64,000 nt of DNA from Terrirhizobium terrae (GCF_030323265.1 NZ_CP104992.1:744001-808000), one strand, 5' to 3'; counted from the stretch's first letter, positions 1-10,540 are shown. Notes: generated by a model not told the origin, from the sequence alone. A program made the numbers and translations.

Positions 1-1744
1 GCCGCCCGTCTTCACCGCGGCGACTATACCGGCCGCGCCGATTTTGCCGCCATGCAGGCGGTTCTCGGCGAGGCCACCAGCCAGGACGACGCGCCGATTG
101 CGGCGATCGAGATGCTGGCCAATGCCTATCTCACCGGCCAGGGCGTCGAGGTAGATGAGAGAAGGCCGACGGCCTCTACCACCTCGTGCTCGAACGCGGC
201 GGGGCAGAGGGCGAGGCCATCTATGCACGCTACATGATCGATAACGGGCTCGGCCTCGCGGAAGCATCCAGCCGGCTGACGAACGCCGCCGCCAATGGAT
301 CGCAATCCGCGCCGGCTGAACTGGCGGAGATTGCACTCTGCAACGGCGCCGCCGATGGCGAGGCGCTGATGCGCGAAGCCGCTGACAAGGGCAGCGCGAC
401 GGCATTGCGTCGCCTGGCACGGCTGGCCATTGACCGAAGCGACTGGGTCTCGGCCACGGATTTCCTGAAGCGGGCATCGGATCTCGGCGACAGGCCGTCC
501 ATGGTGGAGCTGGCGGCCCTGGCATCCGAGGGCAAGATAGCGTCTGACATCGACGACAATACGTTGACGAAGCGCGCTGCAGCCCCAGGGCCAGGCGTTG
601 TCGACGGACGGCTCGCGCTCGCACAGGCCTATCGCGCCGGCCGCTTTGGCGACATGGCGGCGGAAGGTGACCGGTTGCTTCAGGAGCTTGCCGAAAGCCA
701 CCGACCGGATGTCGATGTCGAGATCGTCCGCCGACAGGCAAGCGGCCCCGGCGAGCCGGATGTGGAAGCCATGAAGATGCGGCTTGTCGCTGCCGCCAAT
801 GCCGGCGAGCCGAAAGCCATGGTCATGCTCTCACGGCTGGCAACAACGACGCCGGGCGATGCTGACAAAGCCCGAGACTGGCTCACCCTGGCTGCCCGGT
901 CGGGAGATGCAGAAGCTCTTTCAGAACTGCCGACCGGTGACCCCGGCTATCTCGACGGCATTCTTGCCGCACTCAAACAAAGACAGGTCTGCGATGTCCC
1001 GGCGCTCGTCCAGGAGGCAAGGCTCTACAGACTTCGTGGTGACGGTGCGGCCGCGACAGAGGTGATGGCAACCGCCGAGCGGATAGCCGAGCGTCGCCCG
1101 CGCGATATCCATCTTCTGGCGGAAGCCTACGCGACCCAAGGCGCGGGCGCCGCGAACGATCCAGCAAAGGCTGCCGCTCTTTGGAGCGCAACGCCAAGGG
1201 CGGTTACATCAAGTCAGCTCTGTCGCTCGCAAACCTCTATGCGAGCGGCCGTCTCGGCGACCATATGGAACAGTCGATCGACTGGTACCGACAGGCTGCC
1301 CTTGGCGGTCAGTCTTCGGCGGTGAAGGAACTGGTTCGTTACGCCTCCGGGCAGCCGGGCCAGAAAAGCTCCGACCTGGCTCTCGGCGCCTTGCGGCAGG
1401 TCGCTGAAAGCGGCGACGCATCCGTGATGCAGGCCTATGGCGCTCTGCTGGCAACCCTCGGTCCTGAACGCTACGCCGAAGGCATGGCTTTCCTCGAGCG
1501 GGCGGCAGGACAGGGCGACATCCAGGCAATGAAGACCCTGGCCCGCCTCTACGCGGCAGGCATCAACGGCCAGATCTCCGCGAGCGAAAGTACGCAATGG
1601 ACGCGGCTTGCAGCCGAGAAGGGCGATCCTGAGGCAATGTTCCAATTTGCCGTGGCGCTGGATCTCGGGTTCGGCATCACGCCCGATCGTCAACTGGCAC
1701 ATTCCTGGCATGAGAAGGCGAAGAAAAATGGCTTTGTTCGTTAA
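1..1744 (+). CDS. Sel1-repeat protein, left-truncated, two frame breaks
   Basis: This gene is open from base 1, so its start lies outside the window. It encodes tandem Sel1-like (TPR-related) helical repeats, seen as recurring A-x-x-x-L-A-x-x-Y/L-x-x-G patterns to the C terminus. Two frame breaks interrupt it. One is near 157-160, where an extra G would restore the reading V-D-E-E-K-A-D-G-L-Y. The other is near 1177-1179, where TTT read as TTTT would restore A-L-L-E-R-N. Beside an alginate lyase and an AlgE-type epimerase, an AlgK-like role (periplasmic or outer-membrane scaffold of the polysaccharide secretion complex) is plausible, but this is inferred from context. Sel1 proteins have many other roles. 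Confidence 0.75.
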
Positions 1745-2960
1745 AGATCCCTATCCGCGCGGCCCATGGCGCAAGCTCCTTCGGCAGGCGTCAGTCTTAC
1801 CGGCATCGATAGTCCTCGGCGTTGCCTTGGCAGGGACAATGCCGGTCGAGAATGCCGCTGCCGTAGAGCAGAACCCTTCGATCGTACTCAAGAAGGTCTC
1901 GCCGGCCGCATTGCAAGGGGACCGTGAAGCGCTTCGCAGCGCCGCCAAGGCCATTACCAAGCTCGGCCCTCGCCAGTTCAACTCCGCCGCCGCTATGCGC
2001 GAGCGGCTGCGGACCGAGGCCGCGCGAGGATCGAGTTCCGCCGCCACGGCCTACGGCATGATGCTTCAGCACGGCATCGGCGGCCCGGCAAGGCCGAAGG
2101 AAGCACCCGGCTGGTATTCGAAAGGCAGTGCCCGCGGCAACGCGTCCGCGTCGAAGAACGGCGCTCTCACCTATGCGCTGGGATGGGGCGTTCGGCGTAA
2201 CAATGCCACGGCGATGCAGATGCTCTCAAAGCTTCCGGCCGATCAGCGCGCACGCCGGATGCTGCAGATCAGCAGCACATTGCTCGACACCCGCGTTCAG
2301 GAACCGGAACCGTCGATGATGTGGCTGCGACGGGCAGTCTCACTCGACGCCGGCGGCGCCTCGCAGGCAAACGAGATCGCCGAGAGGCTCATTGCCATAG
2401 ATGGCAAGGCAGATGAGGAGTTGCGGGTATGGCTGCAGCCTCTCGTCGTCAAGGGCAATGGCACCGCCAGCATGGTGCTCGCAACACGGCTTGATGCCGG
2501 CGAACGGCCAGAGGACAAGCCTGAGGCCATGCGCCTCTATCTCATTGCCGCGCAACGGAATACCGATGGCGCCTATGAAGCGCTCGGCCGCCTGCTCGGC
2601 TACGCTGCTGCTGCCACCTCCACTCTCGCCTTCCTTGAGGACAAGGCAGCCAACGGCTCGACGGAGGCGCGGGTTGTTCTTGCAAATTACTATCTGTTCC
2701 GTTCGCCGGATGGCGAAGATCTTCGCACACGCGGTCTGGACTACCTCCGACAGGCGGCACGGGATGGCAATGCGGATGCGCAGTATCGACTTGGCCTGAT
2801 GCTTCTGAGCAATGTTGACGATGGCCAGCGCGCCCTGGCCCAGGCCTATTTGGTGCTGTCAGCACGCGCCGGCAATTCGTTGGCCGGCATAGCAGTGGCA
2901 CAGCTCGGCACAATGCCCGTTAAGCAGGCACAGGAAATGACCGGAGTGAAAATTCAATAG
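1728..2960 (+). CDS. exported Sel1-repeat protein (AlgK-like candidate)
   Basis: A protein of 410 residues. I chose the ATG at 1728, which overlaps the end of the preceding gene by 17 bases, rather than an upstream in-frame start. From there the protein begins with a basic stretch, a hydrophobic segment (about residues 21-37) and an AAA-type signal peptidase site near residue 45. The rest is Sel1 repeats, for example near residues 100-150 and 300-390. It is translationally coupled to another Sel1 protein and is followed by an alginate lyase, which suggests a periplasmic scaffold for an alginate-like polysaccharide. No lipobox is visible, unlike Pseudomonas AlgK, so the AlgK assignment is only by analogy. 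Confidence 0.7.
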   Translation: MALFVKDPYPRGPWRKLLRQASVLPASIVLGVALAGTMPVENAAAVEQNPSIVLKKVSPAALQGDREALRSAAKAITKLGPRQFNSAAAMRERLRTEAARGSSSAATAYGMMLQHGIGGPARPKEAPGWYSKGSARGNASASKNGALTYALGWGVRRNNATAMQMLSKLPADQRARRMLQISSTLLDTRVQEPEPSMMWLRRAVSLDAGGASQANEIAERLIAIDGKADEELRVWLQPLVVKGNGTASMVLATRLDAGERPEDKPEAMRLYLIAAQRNTDGAYEALGRLLGYAAAATSTLAFLEDKAANGSTEARVVLANYYLFRSPDGEDLRTRGLDYLRQAARDGNADAQYRLGLMLLSNVDDGQRALAQAYLVLSARAGNSLAGIAVAQLGTMPVKQAQEMTGVKIQ

Positions 2961-3077
2961 AGGATGGAATTTATAGTTCGTTAGCCAGAAAATAGACTTC
3001 AATAGACTTTTCGAGGAGCGATTAAGTCCGTATTAGCGCAGCTCCGATAGGAAGCACGAAACACCGCAAGAGGTTTC

Positions 3078-4067
3078 GTGTTGTCCGGTTTGCCGAAGTC
3101 CATTGTCGTCTGTGCCGTGATCGCCGTCGCGGTGACCATAATGCCTGGCCGTTCCGCGATGGCCGAGACACCGCGAGCGATTGTGTCGGTAAATACAGGC
3201 ATCGTGTCCGGTCGCTGCGAGAGGATCGCGCCACCGGTCCGGCGTATCGAGACCGCTTCGAAATACGACCAGGCGATCGCCTCCAAATCCGTGATCGACG
3301 GCAATGCCGATGCCGCTCGAAAAGCAGTCATGCGCCCGATCGACGAGGCTGTCCGACGCCTGCAGACAATGGCGCAGGCCAATTCCGCCGATCGGGATTT
3401 CGCCGACAGGTGCGTGGCCCTGAACGTGAAGCGCTGGGCGGAGGCGGGATCGCTGACGGACATGGCATCGACCGATGCCAACCTGACGCGCGACAGGTTT
3501 GTTGCCGCGATCTCCGAAGTGCTTGTCTCCACACGTGCACGCGGCACGGACGCCACATCCGACGAGACAGTGCGGGAATGGCTGTCATCCATCGCATCTA
3601 AAACCATGCGCTTCTATGACTGGAAGGCAGGCCAAATCTCCCGGCGCAACAATCATCGCTATTGGGCCGGCCTTTCCGTCGGCAGGATTGGTGATCTGAT
3701 CGGCGATACCAGGATGACAGCCTGGGCGAGAAACAGCCTCGAGATCGGGCTTTGTCAGATCGATGAACAGGGTTTCCTGCCACTCGAATTACAGAGGGGA
3801 TCGAAGGCATACGACTATCATCTCTATGCCTATGTCGCCTTACGCTCTCTCAGCGATCTTCTAAAGTCATCGCCCGATTCACCTGCCGCCGCCTGCCAGG
3901 AACGCCTCGCCTGGCTGGACCAGCGCGTCGGCGGCGGGATTGCCGGGTTCGAGATACGCACCGGCCTGAGACAGGACGACCCGGCCAGGAAGAACCTGAT
4001 GGCAGCGGCAAGGCTTGCCGCGACTACGCCGGCAGGTATGTCCTCAGGTCGCGGCATCAACTACTGA
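3078..4067 (+). CDS. algL: alginate lyase, PL5 family (AlgL-like)
   Basis: A protein of 329 residues starting at GTG 3078 (TTG 3081 is an alternative). A signal peptide ends near residue 29 (A-M-A). The PL5 signature N-N-H-R-Y-W is at residues 191-196, and an R-G-x-x-A-x-x-Y motif has Arg240 and Tyr247. In the Sphingomonas PL5 enzyme A1-III the catalytic set is Asn, His, Arg and Tyr, with the Arg and Tyr seven residues apart as here. In Pseudomonas the enzyme sits in the periplasm, cleaves polymannuronate by beta-elimination and clears misdirected polymer. Its place between Sel1 proteins and a C5-epimerase supports an alginate locus. The assignment is strong; the true substrate could be an alginate-like uronan. 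Confidence 0.85.
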   Translation: MLSGLPKSIVVCAVIAVAVTIMPGRSAMAETPRAIVSVNTGIVSGRCERIAPPVRRIETASKYDQAIASKSVIDGNADAARKAVMRPIDEAVRRLQTMAQANSADRDFADRCVALNVKRWAEAGSLTDMASTDANLTRDRFVAAISEVLVSTRARGTDATSDETVREWLSSIASKTMRFYDWKAGQISRRNNHRYWAGLSVGRIGDLIGDTRMTAWARNSLEIGLCQIDEQGFLPLELQRGSKAYDYHLYAYVALRSLSDLLKSSPDSPAAACQERLAWLDQRVGGGIAGFEIRTGLRQDDPARKNLMAAARLAATTPAGMSSGRGINY

Positions 4068-4216
4068 CGGAAAGTCATCTTCCAATATCGCGCCCTTATG
4101 AAATATTCCTACAATAAAGACTCGTCATTGATCCTGATTTATATCCACTGACGGTTGCTCAGCCTAGTATTGCCGAAACTCCAGCTATCCCCCGGATAAC
4201 AGCGATAGAGGCAAGA

Positions 4217-7200
4217 ATGGCGATCTTCAATGTGTTGGACTATGGCGCAACCGCAAACGACCTGACCGACGACAGCGCCGCCATTCAAGCAGCCATCGAC
4301 GCCGCCTACGAAGCAGGCGGCGGGACCGTATATATTCCAACCGGGACCTTCCTCGTCAGCGGCGACACGAACAACCCCTCCGCAGGCTGCATCGAGGTTC
4401 GCTCCAACGTCACGCTAACCGGAGATGGAGCCGGCGAGACCGTCATCAAGCTCGTCGACGACTTCAATGCCCGCATCAACGGCATCATTCGTACACCTGT
4501 GGACGAGAGCGCCAGCAATGTAACGATCTCCAACCTGACGCTGGATGGCAACCGCGCCAACAATACAGAGCACCAGGCTGGCATCATAACGGGCGTGAAA
4601 GCCAATGACGAAGGCAGAGTGCACGAGAACATCACCATCAGTGGCGTCGAGGTAATGAATTGCAACGCCTATGGCGTTAATCCGCACGAGATTACCTATA
4701 ACCTCGTCATTGAGGACTGTGTCTCGCACGATAACGGCAAGGACGGCTTCGTCGCCGATTATGTCGTGGGCGGCATCTATCGGGACAATGTCGCCTATGG
4801 CAACGACCGCCATGGCTTCAACATCCAGAACAGCAGCAGCAACATCCTGCTGGAAAACAACACCGCTTACGACAATGGCCACGGGGCAACCGGCGGCGCG
4901 GGTGTTGTCGTGCAGCGCAGCGACATTTTTCCGGAAGGCGAGAATACCATTCCCTGGGTCACCGATGTTCGCATCATCGGTGGCGAATACTACGGCAACA
5001 GCCGCGAGGGCATCCTCATCAAGCTATCCGACGATGTCGAGGTGAGCGGCGTCAAGGTGCATGACAACATGCGCCAGGGCATCAGGGTGGAAGGTGCTAC
5101 CGACAGCGATATCCACGGCAACGAGATCTACAACAACTCGCGCGAAAGCGCCGGGACCTATGACGAAATCAATATCCGTCTTCGCCTCGACGACGTCGTC
5201 AATCCGCCGCGCACTTATTATTCGGAAGACACCCGGATCTACGACAACGATATCCATTCCGACGGCGGCAGCCGTTACGGCATTCGCGAAGAGCTGACCA
5301 ACTCGACGGCCGCCAACCCTTCCGGAACGGTCGTCTATGGCAATACGGTTACCGGCACCGCGTCCGGCGCCGTCTACGTGCCGCCCTACAGCGTCACGGA
5401 AGGCGATGATTATCTCTACGGCACGACCAGCGCGGATAATTTCGCAGGCCTTGGCGGCAATGACACCTATATCGTCAATCACAGTGGCGACACCGTTCTC
5501 GAACAGGCCAATGCCGGCACTGACACGGTGATCGCCAGCCTGAACTACACGCTCAGCGCCAATGTTGAGAACCTGGCGCTCACCGGAAGCGCAGTCCGCG
5601 GCACCGGCAACGATCTTTCGAACTATATTCTCGGCAATGCCGGCAATAACGAACTCGAAGGCCTCGGTGGCGACGATATTCTCGACGGCGGTGCGGGCGC
5701 CGACAAGATGCAGGGCGGCGACGGCAACGATACCTATTATGTCGACAATGCTCTCGACGTGATCATCGAAAAGGACCATGGCGGCCTTGGCGGTTACGAC
5801 ACGGTCTACAGCACGGTGAGCTATGTGCTGGCCGCCGAGGTGGAAAAGCTGGTCCTGCAGGGCACGGCAAATCTCAACGCGACCGGCAACGTGCTGGCCA
5901 ACGAACTGGTCGGCAATTCGGGTGACAACATCCTCGACGGCCAGGCCGGTGCCGACACCATGCGGGGCGGATTGGGCAACGACACCTATATCGTCGATCA
6001 CACCGGCGACGTGGTGATCGAACTCGCCGGTGAAGGTATCGACACGGTGAGAAGTTCGCTGAGCTACACGCTCGGTGACAATATCGAGAACCTGATCCTC
6101 ACCGGCAGCGGCCAGCGCGACGCCACCGGCAACGCGCTGAACAACACCATCGTCGGCAATGACGGCGCCAACAAGATCCACGGTGGAGACGGGGACGATG
6201 TCATCGAGGGCGGTCTCGGCGCCGACCAGCTTTATGGCGATGCCGGCAACGACACGTTCGTGCTGCGCAAGGGCGAGTTCCAGGGCGATGTCATAGAGGA
6301 TTTCAGCGGCAACGGCACGGCCCTCGGCGACCGCATTCAATTCACGGGTTTCAGCGCCAATGCCGTGTTGGTCAATGTCGGCGGCGATACATGGCAGGTC
6401 CAGGACGGCGCCTATGTCGAGACCTTCCGCATCAAGGTGCCAGTCGGCCAGACCACTTTCGATCTCAGCGACTATTCCTTTGACGGCGCACCGCCACCGT
6501 CCAATACAGCGCCCGTCGCCTCGTCGACCGGCAACAGCACCAACGGACAGGAAGACGTCGTCCTGACCGGCGCAGTGCCGACCGGTTCGGATGCCGATGG
6601 CGATGCGCTGACCTATGCGCTGGTCGCGCCGGTCACGGGCCTCACCTTCAACACGGACGGCACATTCAGCTTTGCCCTCCAGCAAACCAGAATGGGGACT
6701 TCACCTTCCAGTATATCGTCAAGGATGCCCGCGGCGCTCAGAGCGCACCGCAGACCTTCACCATCGCGCTCGCCGCCGTCAATGACGCACCAGTCGCATC
6801 CGCCACCGGCAACAGCCTTCCCGGCACAGAGGATGTCGTCGCCACCGGCGCCGTGCCGGCCGGTACGGATGTGGAGGGCGGCCCCCTCACCTACCGCCTC
6901 GTCAACGCCGTGGCCGGGCTGAGCTTCAGCGCCGACGGCACGTTCAGCTTCACGCCCGCAGCCAATGCAAACGGCAATTTCACCTTCCAATATGTGGCCG
7001 TCGACCCGCAGGGCCTCACCAGCGCGGAACAGACATTCACGATCGCACTTGCTGCCGTCAATGATGCTCCGGTGGCCGCAGCAACCGGCAATGCCGCGTC
7101 AGGCAATGCCAACACCGTCATCAGCGGTCATCTGCCGACCGGCATGGATGTCGAAGGAGATGCTCTGAGCTATATCCAGATCGGCGCGCTGTCGGGCCTC

Positions 7201-8052
7201 AGCCTATCGACGGATGGAAGTTTCAGCTTCACGCCCGCCAGCAATGCCAGCGGCGACTTCACCTTCCAATATCTGGTCAAGGATGCGCATGGCGCCGAGA
7301 GCGCGCCGCAGACCTTCACCATCGCCGTATCGCCCCCGGCCTCAGGCCTTGTCGTTACCGGCAACAACAGCGCCAACACGCTTTATGGCAGCGCCGGCAA
7401 CGACATCATCGACGGCGGCAAGGGTACCGATACGATGTACGGCTATGCCGGCAATGACACCTACTATGTCGACAGTTCCAAGGACAAGGTCGTCGAAGCG
7501 GCGGGCGAAGGCACCGACACGGTCATCACCACCGCCTCCTTCACGCTTGAGGACACCGTCTTTGTCGAGATCGTCCAGGCAACCGGCACCTCTGCCGTGA
7601 CGCTGAAGGGCAACAGCTCGGCCAACACGCTGATCGGCAACTCGGCCGCCAACACGATTTCAGGCAACAATGGCGATGATTTTCTCGATGGTGGTCTCGG
7701 CAACGATGTGCTGACCGGCGGCAACGGTCTCGACACCTTCGCTTTCACGACAGCCCTCGGCGCAAACAACATCGACCAGATCAAGGATTTCAAGGTGGTC
7801 GATGACACGATCCTGCTGAGCCGGTCGGTGTTCTCCGCCCTGTCCGCCGGAACGCTCGCCCAGGCAAATTTCGTCAAGGGCACCCAGGCTCTCGATGCCT
7901 CCGACCACATCATCTACGACAGCAATGCGGGGCAGCTTCTCTACGATGCCGACGGTGCCGGTGGTGCGGCTGCAGTCGTCTTCGCGACGATCGGCAAGGG
8001 ACTACAGATTGACTATCTCGATTTCGTCGTTCGCGACGAACCGATTGCGTAA
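4217..8052 (+). CDS. secreted mannuronan C5-epimerase, AlgE type with RTX repeats (one frame break)
   Basis: Predicted secreted enzyme converting D-mannuronate to L-guluronate in alginate polymer. Residues 1-390 form a right-handed beta-helix very like Azotobacter AlgE A-modules, beginning F-N-V-L-D-Y-G-A and carrying N-D-R-H-G-F-N. The active-site signature reads Y-G-V-N-P-H-E at residues 152-158. Tyr149, His154 and Asp178 of AlgE4 are kept (Tyr152, His157, Asp181), but Asp152 is replaced by Asn155. Residues 395-755 are RTX nonapeptide blocks, 760-1037 three cadherin-like repeats, and 1048-1278 a final RTX and serralysin-like C terminus typical of type I secretion. One break near 6675-6677 (CCC for CCCC) splits the frame; with one C restored the protein has 1278 residues. 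Confidence 0.85.
5400..6300 (+). repeat. RTX (calcium-binding nonapeptide) repeat block
   Basis: Four imperfect units of about 280 bases lie inside the epimerase gene. Each encodes glycine/aspartate-rich nonapeptides such as G-G-D-G-N-D-T-Y followed by a linker of the N-Y-T-L-S-A-N-V-E-N-L type. Such repeats form calcium-bound parallel beta-rolls after type I secretion. A second, shorter block with the same N-D-T-Y-Y-V-D pattern lies at about 7375-7760. Confidence 0.85.
6500..7335 (+). repeat. three tandem cadherin-like repeats (about 278 bp each)
   Basis: Units start near 6500, 6778 and 7057. Each encodes an A-P-V-A-x-x-T-G-N opening, then G-D-A-L-x-Y, then D-G-T-F-S-F-T-P and F-T-F-Q-Y. 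This is the pattern of bacterial cadherin-like or tandem-95 repeats found in large secreted adhesins. The three copies separate the N-terminal RTX block from the C-terminal one. The frame break near 6675 lies in the first copy, and the intact copies show how to read through it. Confidence 0.8.
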
Positions 8053-8083
8053 GTCAGACCTTTGATCGCTTACATGGGGAGGT

Positions 8084-8120
8084 CCAGCCGACTGAGGCCA
8101 CGAAGGCCTTTGTCGGCTGG
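8084..8120. terminator. stem-loop between epimerase and osmC
   Basis: A 9-bp perfect inverted repeat (8084-8092 with 8112-8120) encloses a second short stem. It sits 32 bases after the epimerase stop and before the end of the convergent osmC gene. No T-tract follows on either strand, so termination is plausible but not certain. Confidence 0.45.
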
Positions 8121-8130
8121 ATGCGAATTT

Positions 8131-8169
8131 GAGCTCAGGTTGCATCCCGCTCTGGCCCTGCCTGAGCTC
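8131..8169 (-). terminator. inverted repeat downstream of osmC
   Basis: A perfect 9-bp inverted repeat (8131-8139 with 8161-8169) has a 21-base loop and lies 11 bases past the osmC stop. On the minus strand only a short AAATT follows, so it would be a weak intrinsic terminator at best. Confidence 0.35.
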
Positions 8170-8179
8170 GAGGCCTTGC

Positions 8180-8611
8180 TCAGGCCAGTTCGACCGACAG
8201 CGTGATCGGAACCGCGGCAAGGGCCTTGGACACCGGGCAACCGGCCTTAGCCTTATTGGCGAGTTCGGTGAACTGAGCCGCATCAAGACCGGGCACGCTT
8301 CCCTTGAGTGTCAGTGCAATCCCGGAAATGGCAAATCCGTCAGGCACGGATTCCAGCGTCACCTTGGCGGTCGTGTCCATCGCGGTCGCCGTGAATCCGG
8401 CCTCGTTGAGGATAAGCGAAAGCGCCATGGTAAAGCAGCCCGCATGGGCGGCGCCGATCAGCTCTTCCGGATTGGTGCCCGGCACGCCTTCGAAGCGGCT
8501 GGCGAAGCCATAGGGATATTCCTTGAGCGCGCCGCTCTGGCTCGAGATCTTGCCCTTGCCATCCTTCAGCCCACCTTCCCAGTGTGCCGATCCCGTTCGG
8601 TTTATCTGCAT
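8180..8611 (-). CDS. osmC: OsmC family peroxiredoxin
   Basis: A protein of 143 residues. I chose the ATG at 8611, preceded by a GAGGAGA ribosome site, over an in-frame start nine codons upstream. The two peroxidatic/resolving cysteines of the OsmC/Ohr fold are present in A-G-C-F-T and A-G-C-P-V-S contexts. The G-x-N-P-E-E-L-x-G-A-A-H-A segment before the first cysteine is typical of the OsmC rather than the Ohr subgroup. The enzyme reduces organic hydroperoxides in the cytoplasm. It stands alone, convergent to the epimerase gene. Confidence 0.9.
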   Translation of the reverse strand: MQINRTGSAHWEGGLKDGKGKISSQSGALKEYPYGFASRFEGVPGTNPEELIGAAHAGCFTMALSLILNEAGFTATAMDTTAKVTLESVPDGFAISGIALTLKGSVPGLDAAQFTELANKAKAGCPVSKALAAVPITLSVELA

Positions 8612-8827
8612 CGATGTCTCCTCTTGTTTGGATTTCACTCGAAAACGTAAGGCATGAAAATCGATGGCAATCTTGGACCAAATGCGTGAGGCGCGAGGCT
8701 TACGCGGCGTCCGTTGCCGAGATCCCGATAGATAGGATCCGGCACCGGATAGTCGAGGGGCTCGATCGAAGGAGAAAACGGGTCGATCGACATTGCCGCG
8801 ACCCGCTTGCCCTCCCAGCCAGTTACA

Positions 8828-9504
8828 TCAGTCGACGAATTCGCAACCAGCTTCTTTCAGCACCTTGTCAACCCAGTTGCGGTTCACCGTGCCGGCCTCG
8901 GTCTCGGCCATCTGCTTCGTCTCAGCCTCATGCTTCTTGATCGTCGCCTTGAGAATATCGGCCGCATCTGCCTTCGGGACGCTCACGACACCGTCGAGAT
9001 CGCCGAGGATGAGGTCGCCCGGCTCGATGACGGTGCCGTTGATTGCGATCGGAAGACCGATTTCACCTGGTCCGGTGCGATAGGGACCGCGATGGGTCAC
9101 GCCCACGGCAAAAGTCGGCACGTTGCGCTCCAAAACGCCTCGGCATCGCGGATCGCGCCATTCAGCACGAAACCGGCAACGCCGCGGTGGATCGCATGGG
9201 CCAGCATCAGCTCGCCCATCAGCGAATTGGCCATGTCGGCGGCGGCATCGACGATGATCACGTCGCCGGGCTTGGCCATGTCGATCGCCTTGTGCAGCAT
9301 CAGGTTGTCGCCGGGGCGGGTGCGGACAGTCAGCGCCGGACCGGCCAGATTGCCGGAGCGATGCATCGGCCGCATGCCCGTGCCGAGCGCGCAGATGCGC
9401 GACATGGAGTCGCTGACATTGGCGACCGGAAGGCTGCGGAAGGCATCCACGAGCGTCGGCTCGATACGATCCCAGTTCAGTTTGACGCGAAATCCGTAAG
9501 TCAT
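8828..9504 (-). CDS. RraA-like 4-hydroxy-4-methyl-2-oxoglutarate aldolase family protein (one frame break)
   Basis: About 225 residues, starting at ATG 9504 (M-T-Y-G-F). The fold signature of RraA/HMG aldolases is clear: N-V-S-D-S at the start, P-G-D near the middle and G-A-I-R-D with the Arg-Asp pair that binds substrate and metal in HMG aldolases. One break at 9132-9135 (AAAA on the plus strand, one base short) splits the frame; restoring it reads E-A-F-L-E-R-N-V-P. It is the last gene of the operon with a hydroxyacid dehydrogenase, a CitE-like lyase and a CoA-transferase. This argues for an aldolase or oxaloacetate-decarboxylase role in catabolism rather than RNase E inhibition. Confidence 0.8.
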
Positions 9505-9511
9505 GGAAACC

Positions 9512-10540
9512 TCAGGCGGAAAGTTCGGTTGGACGGGCGATAGAGCGTTCGTCCGGCGCATTGCCATCGAGAACGCTGATGATGTGCTGGGCGGCAATGA
9601 CCGCCATCGCGTCGGCGGAGCCATAGGTGACGCCGCCGATATGCGGCGTCGCGATCAGCGTGTTCAGAGCCCAGAGCGGGCTGTCAGCGGCCGGTGGCTC
9701 GGTGGCGAAGCTGTCGAGTGCCGCCCCTGCGACTGTGCTGGCTGTAAGCGCCTGCGCCAGGTCCGTCTCGTTGATGATCCCGCCACGGGCGGTATTCACC
9801 AGAACCGCGGACTTCTTCATCAGGCCGAGACGGCGTGCATCGATCAGATCACGCGTGGCAGCCGTCAGCGGGCAATGGATGCTGAGGATGTCTAGCGACG
9901 GCAGCATGGCATCGATATCATTCGCCGAGGCAAAACCTTCGGCTTCAGCAGCACCCGGCGCGAAGGGATCGTAGACGACGACCTCCATACCGAGTGCTTC
10001 CGCCATGCGGGCCGTCTCGCGACCAATCCCGCCATAACCGATGAGACCGATCGTGGCGCCAAGAAAATCCTTGCCGGTAAAGGTCGGCTTCGGCCACTCG
10101 CCGCCCTTCACGGCCTTGTCGAGCGGCAGCACTTCCTTGATCAGGCAGAGCGCCAGCGCGATCGTATGTTCGGCGACGGCGCGTGAGTTGGAGCCCATCG
10201 CCCGCAGCACCGGAATGCCGAGTTTGGCGGCGGCAGCGATATCGACATTGTCGACACCGACGCCGTGCTTGGCGATGACCTTGAGGTTGGGCGAGGCGGA
10301 AATCACTTCTTCATTGATGCGACCCTGGCGCACCATCAGGCCGTCGATCTTGAGGTCGGCAGCGCGCTTGGCGACAACGTCGGAGGGATCGTAAGGCGGC
10401 GAGAAGAACACGTCGATATCGTGGGCGTTCAACAGCCGGATCGCTTTTTCCGCGATCTTGTTGTGACTGACGAGGATGCGTCGGCCGCGCTTGCCGTGCT
10501 CGGCCCCCTGGATGATGTCATGGGTCACAAGTGGGGTCAT
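9512..10540 (-). CDS. D-isomer-specific 2-hydroxyacid dehydrogenase
   Basis: A protein of 342 residues of the D-2-hydroxyacid dehydrogenase family (phosphoglycerate or glyoxylate/hydroxypyruvate reductase type). The NAD-binding motif is G-Y-G-G-I-G. The catalytic Arg is in N-T-A-R-G-G, the Glu in F-A-T-E-P-P and the His in T-P-H-I-G-G. It overlaps the preceding lyase gene by four bases, so the two are translationally coupled. The reaction would be NAD(P)-dependent interconversion of a 2-oxoacid and a D-2-hydroxyacid. The substrate cannot be read from sequence. Confidence 0.88.
   Translation of the reverse strand: MTPLVTHDIIQGAEHGKRGRRILVSHNKIAEKAIRLLNAHDIDVFFSPPYDPSDVVAKRAADLKIDGLMVRQGRINEEVISASPNLKVIAKHGVGVDNVDIAAAAKLGIPVLRAMGSNSRAVAEHTIALALCLIKEVLPLDKAVKGGEWPKPTFTGKDFLGATIGLIGYGGIGRETARMAEALGMEVVVYDPFAPGAAEAEGFASANDIDAMLPSLDILSIHCPLTAATRDLIDARRLGLMKKSAVLVNTARGGIINETDLAQALTASTVAGAALDSFATEPPAADSPLWALNTLIATPHIGGVTYGSADAMAVIAAQHIISVLDGNAPDERSIARPTELSA

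Noticed and set aside
5024..6685. 553-codon minus-strand open frame opposite the epimerase
   Set aside because: It mirrors the RTX repeats, has no plausible start signal or domain, and the plus strand gene is certain.
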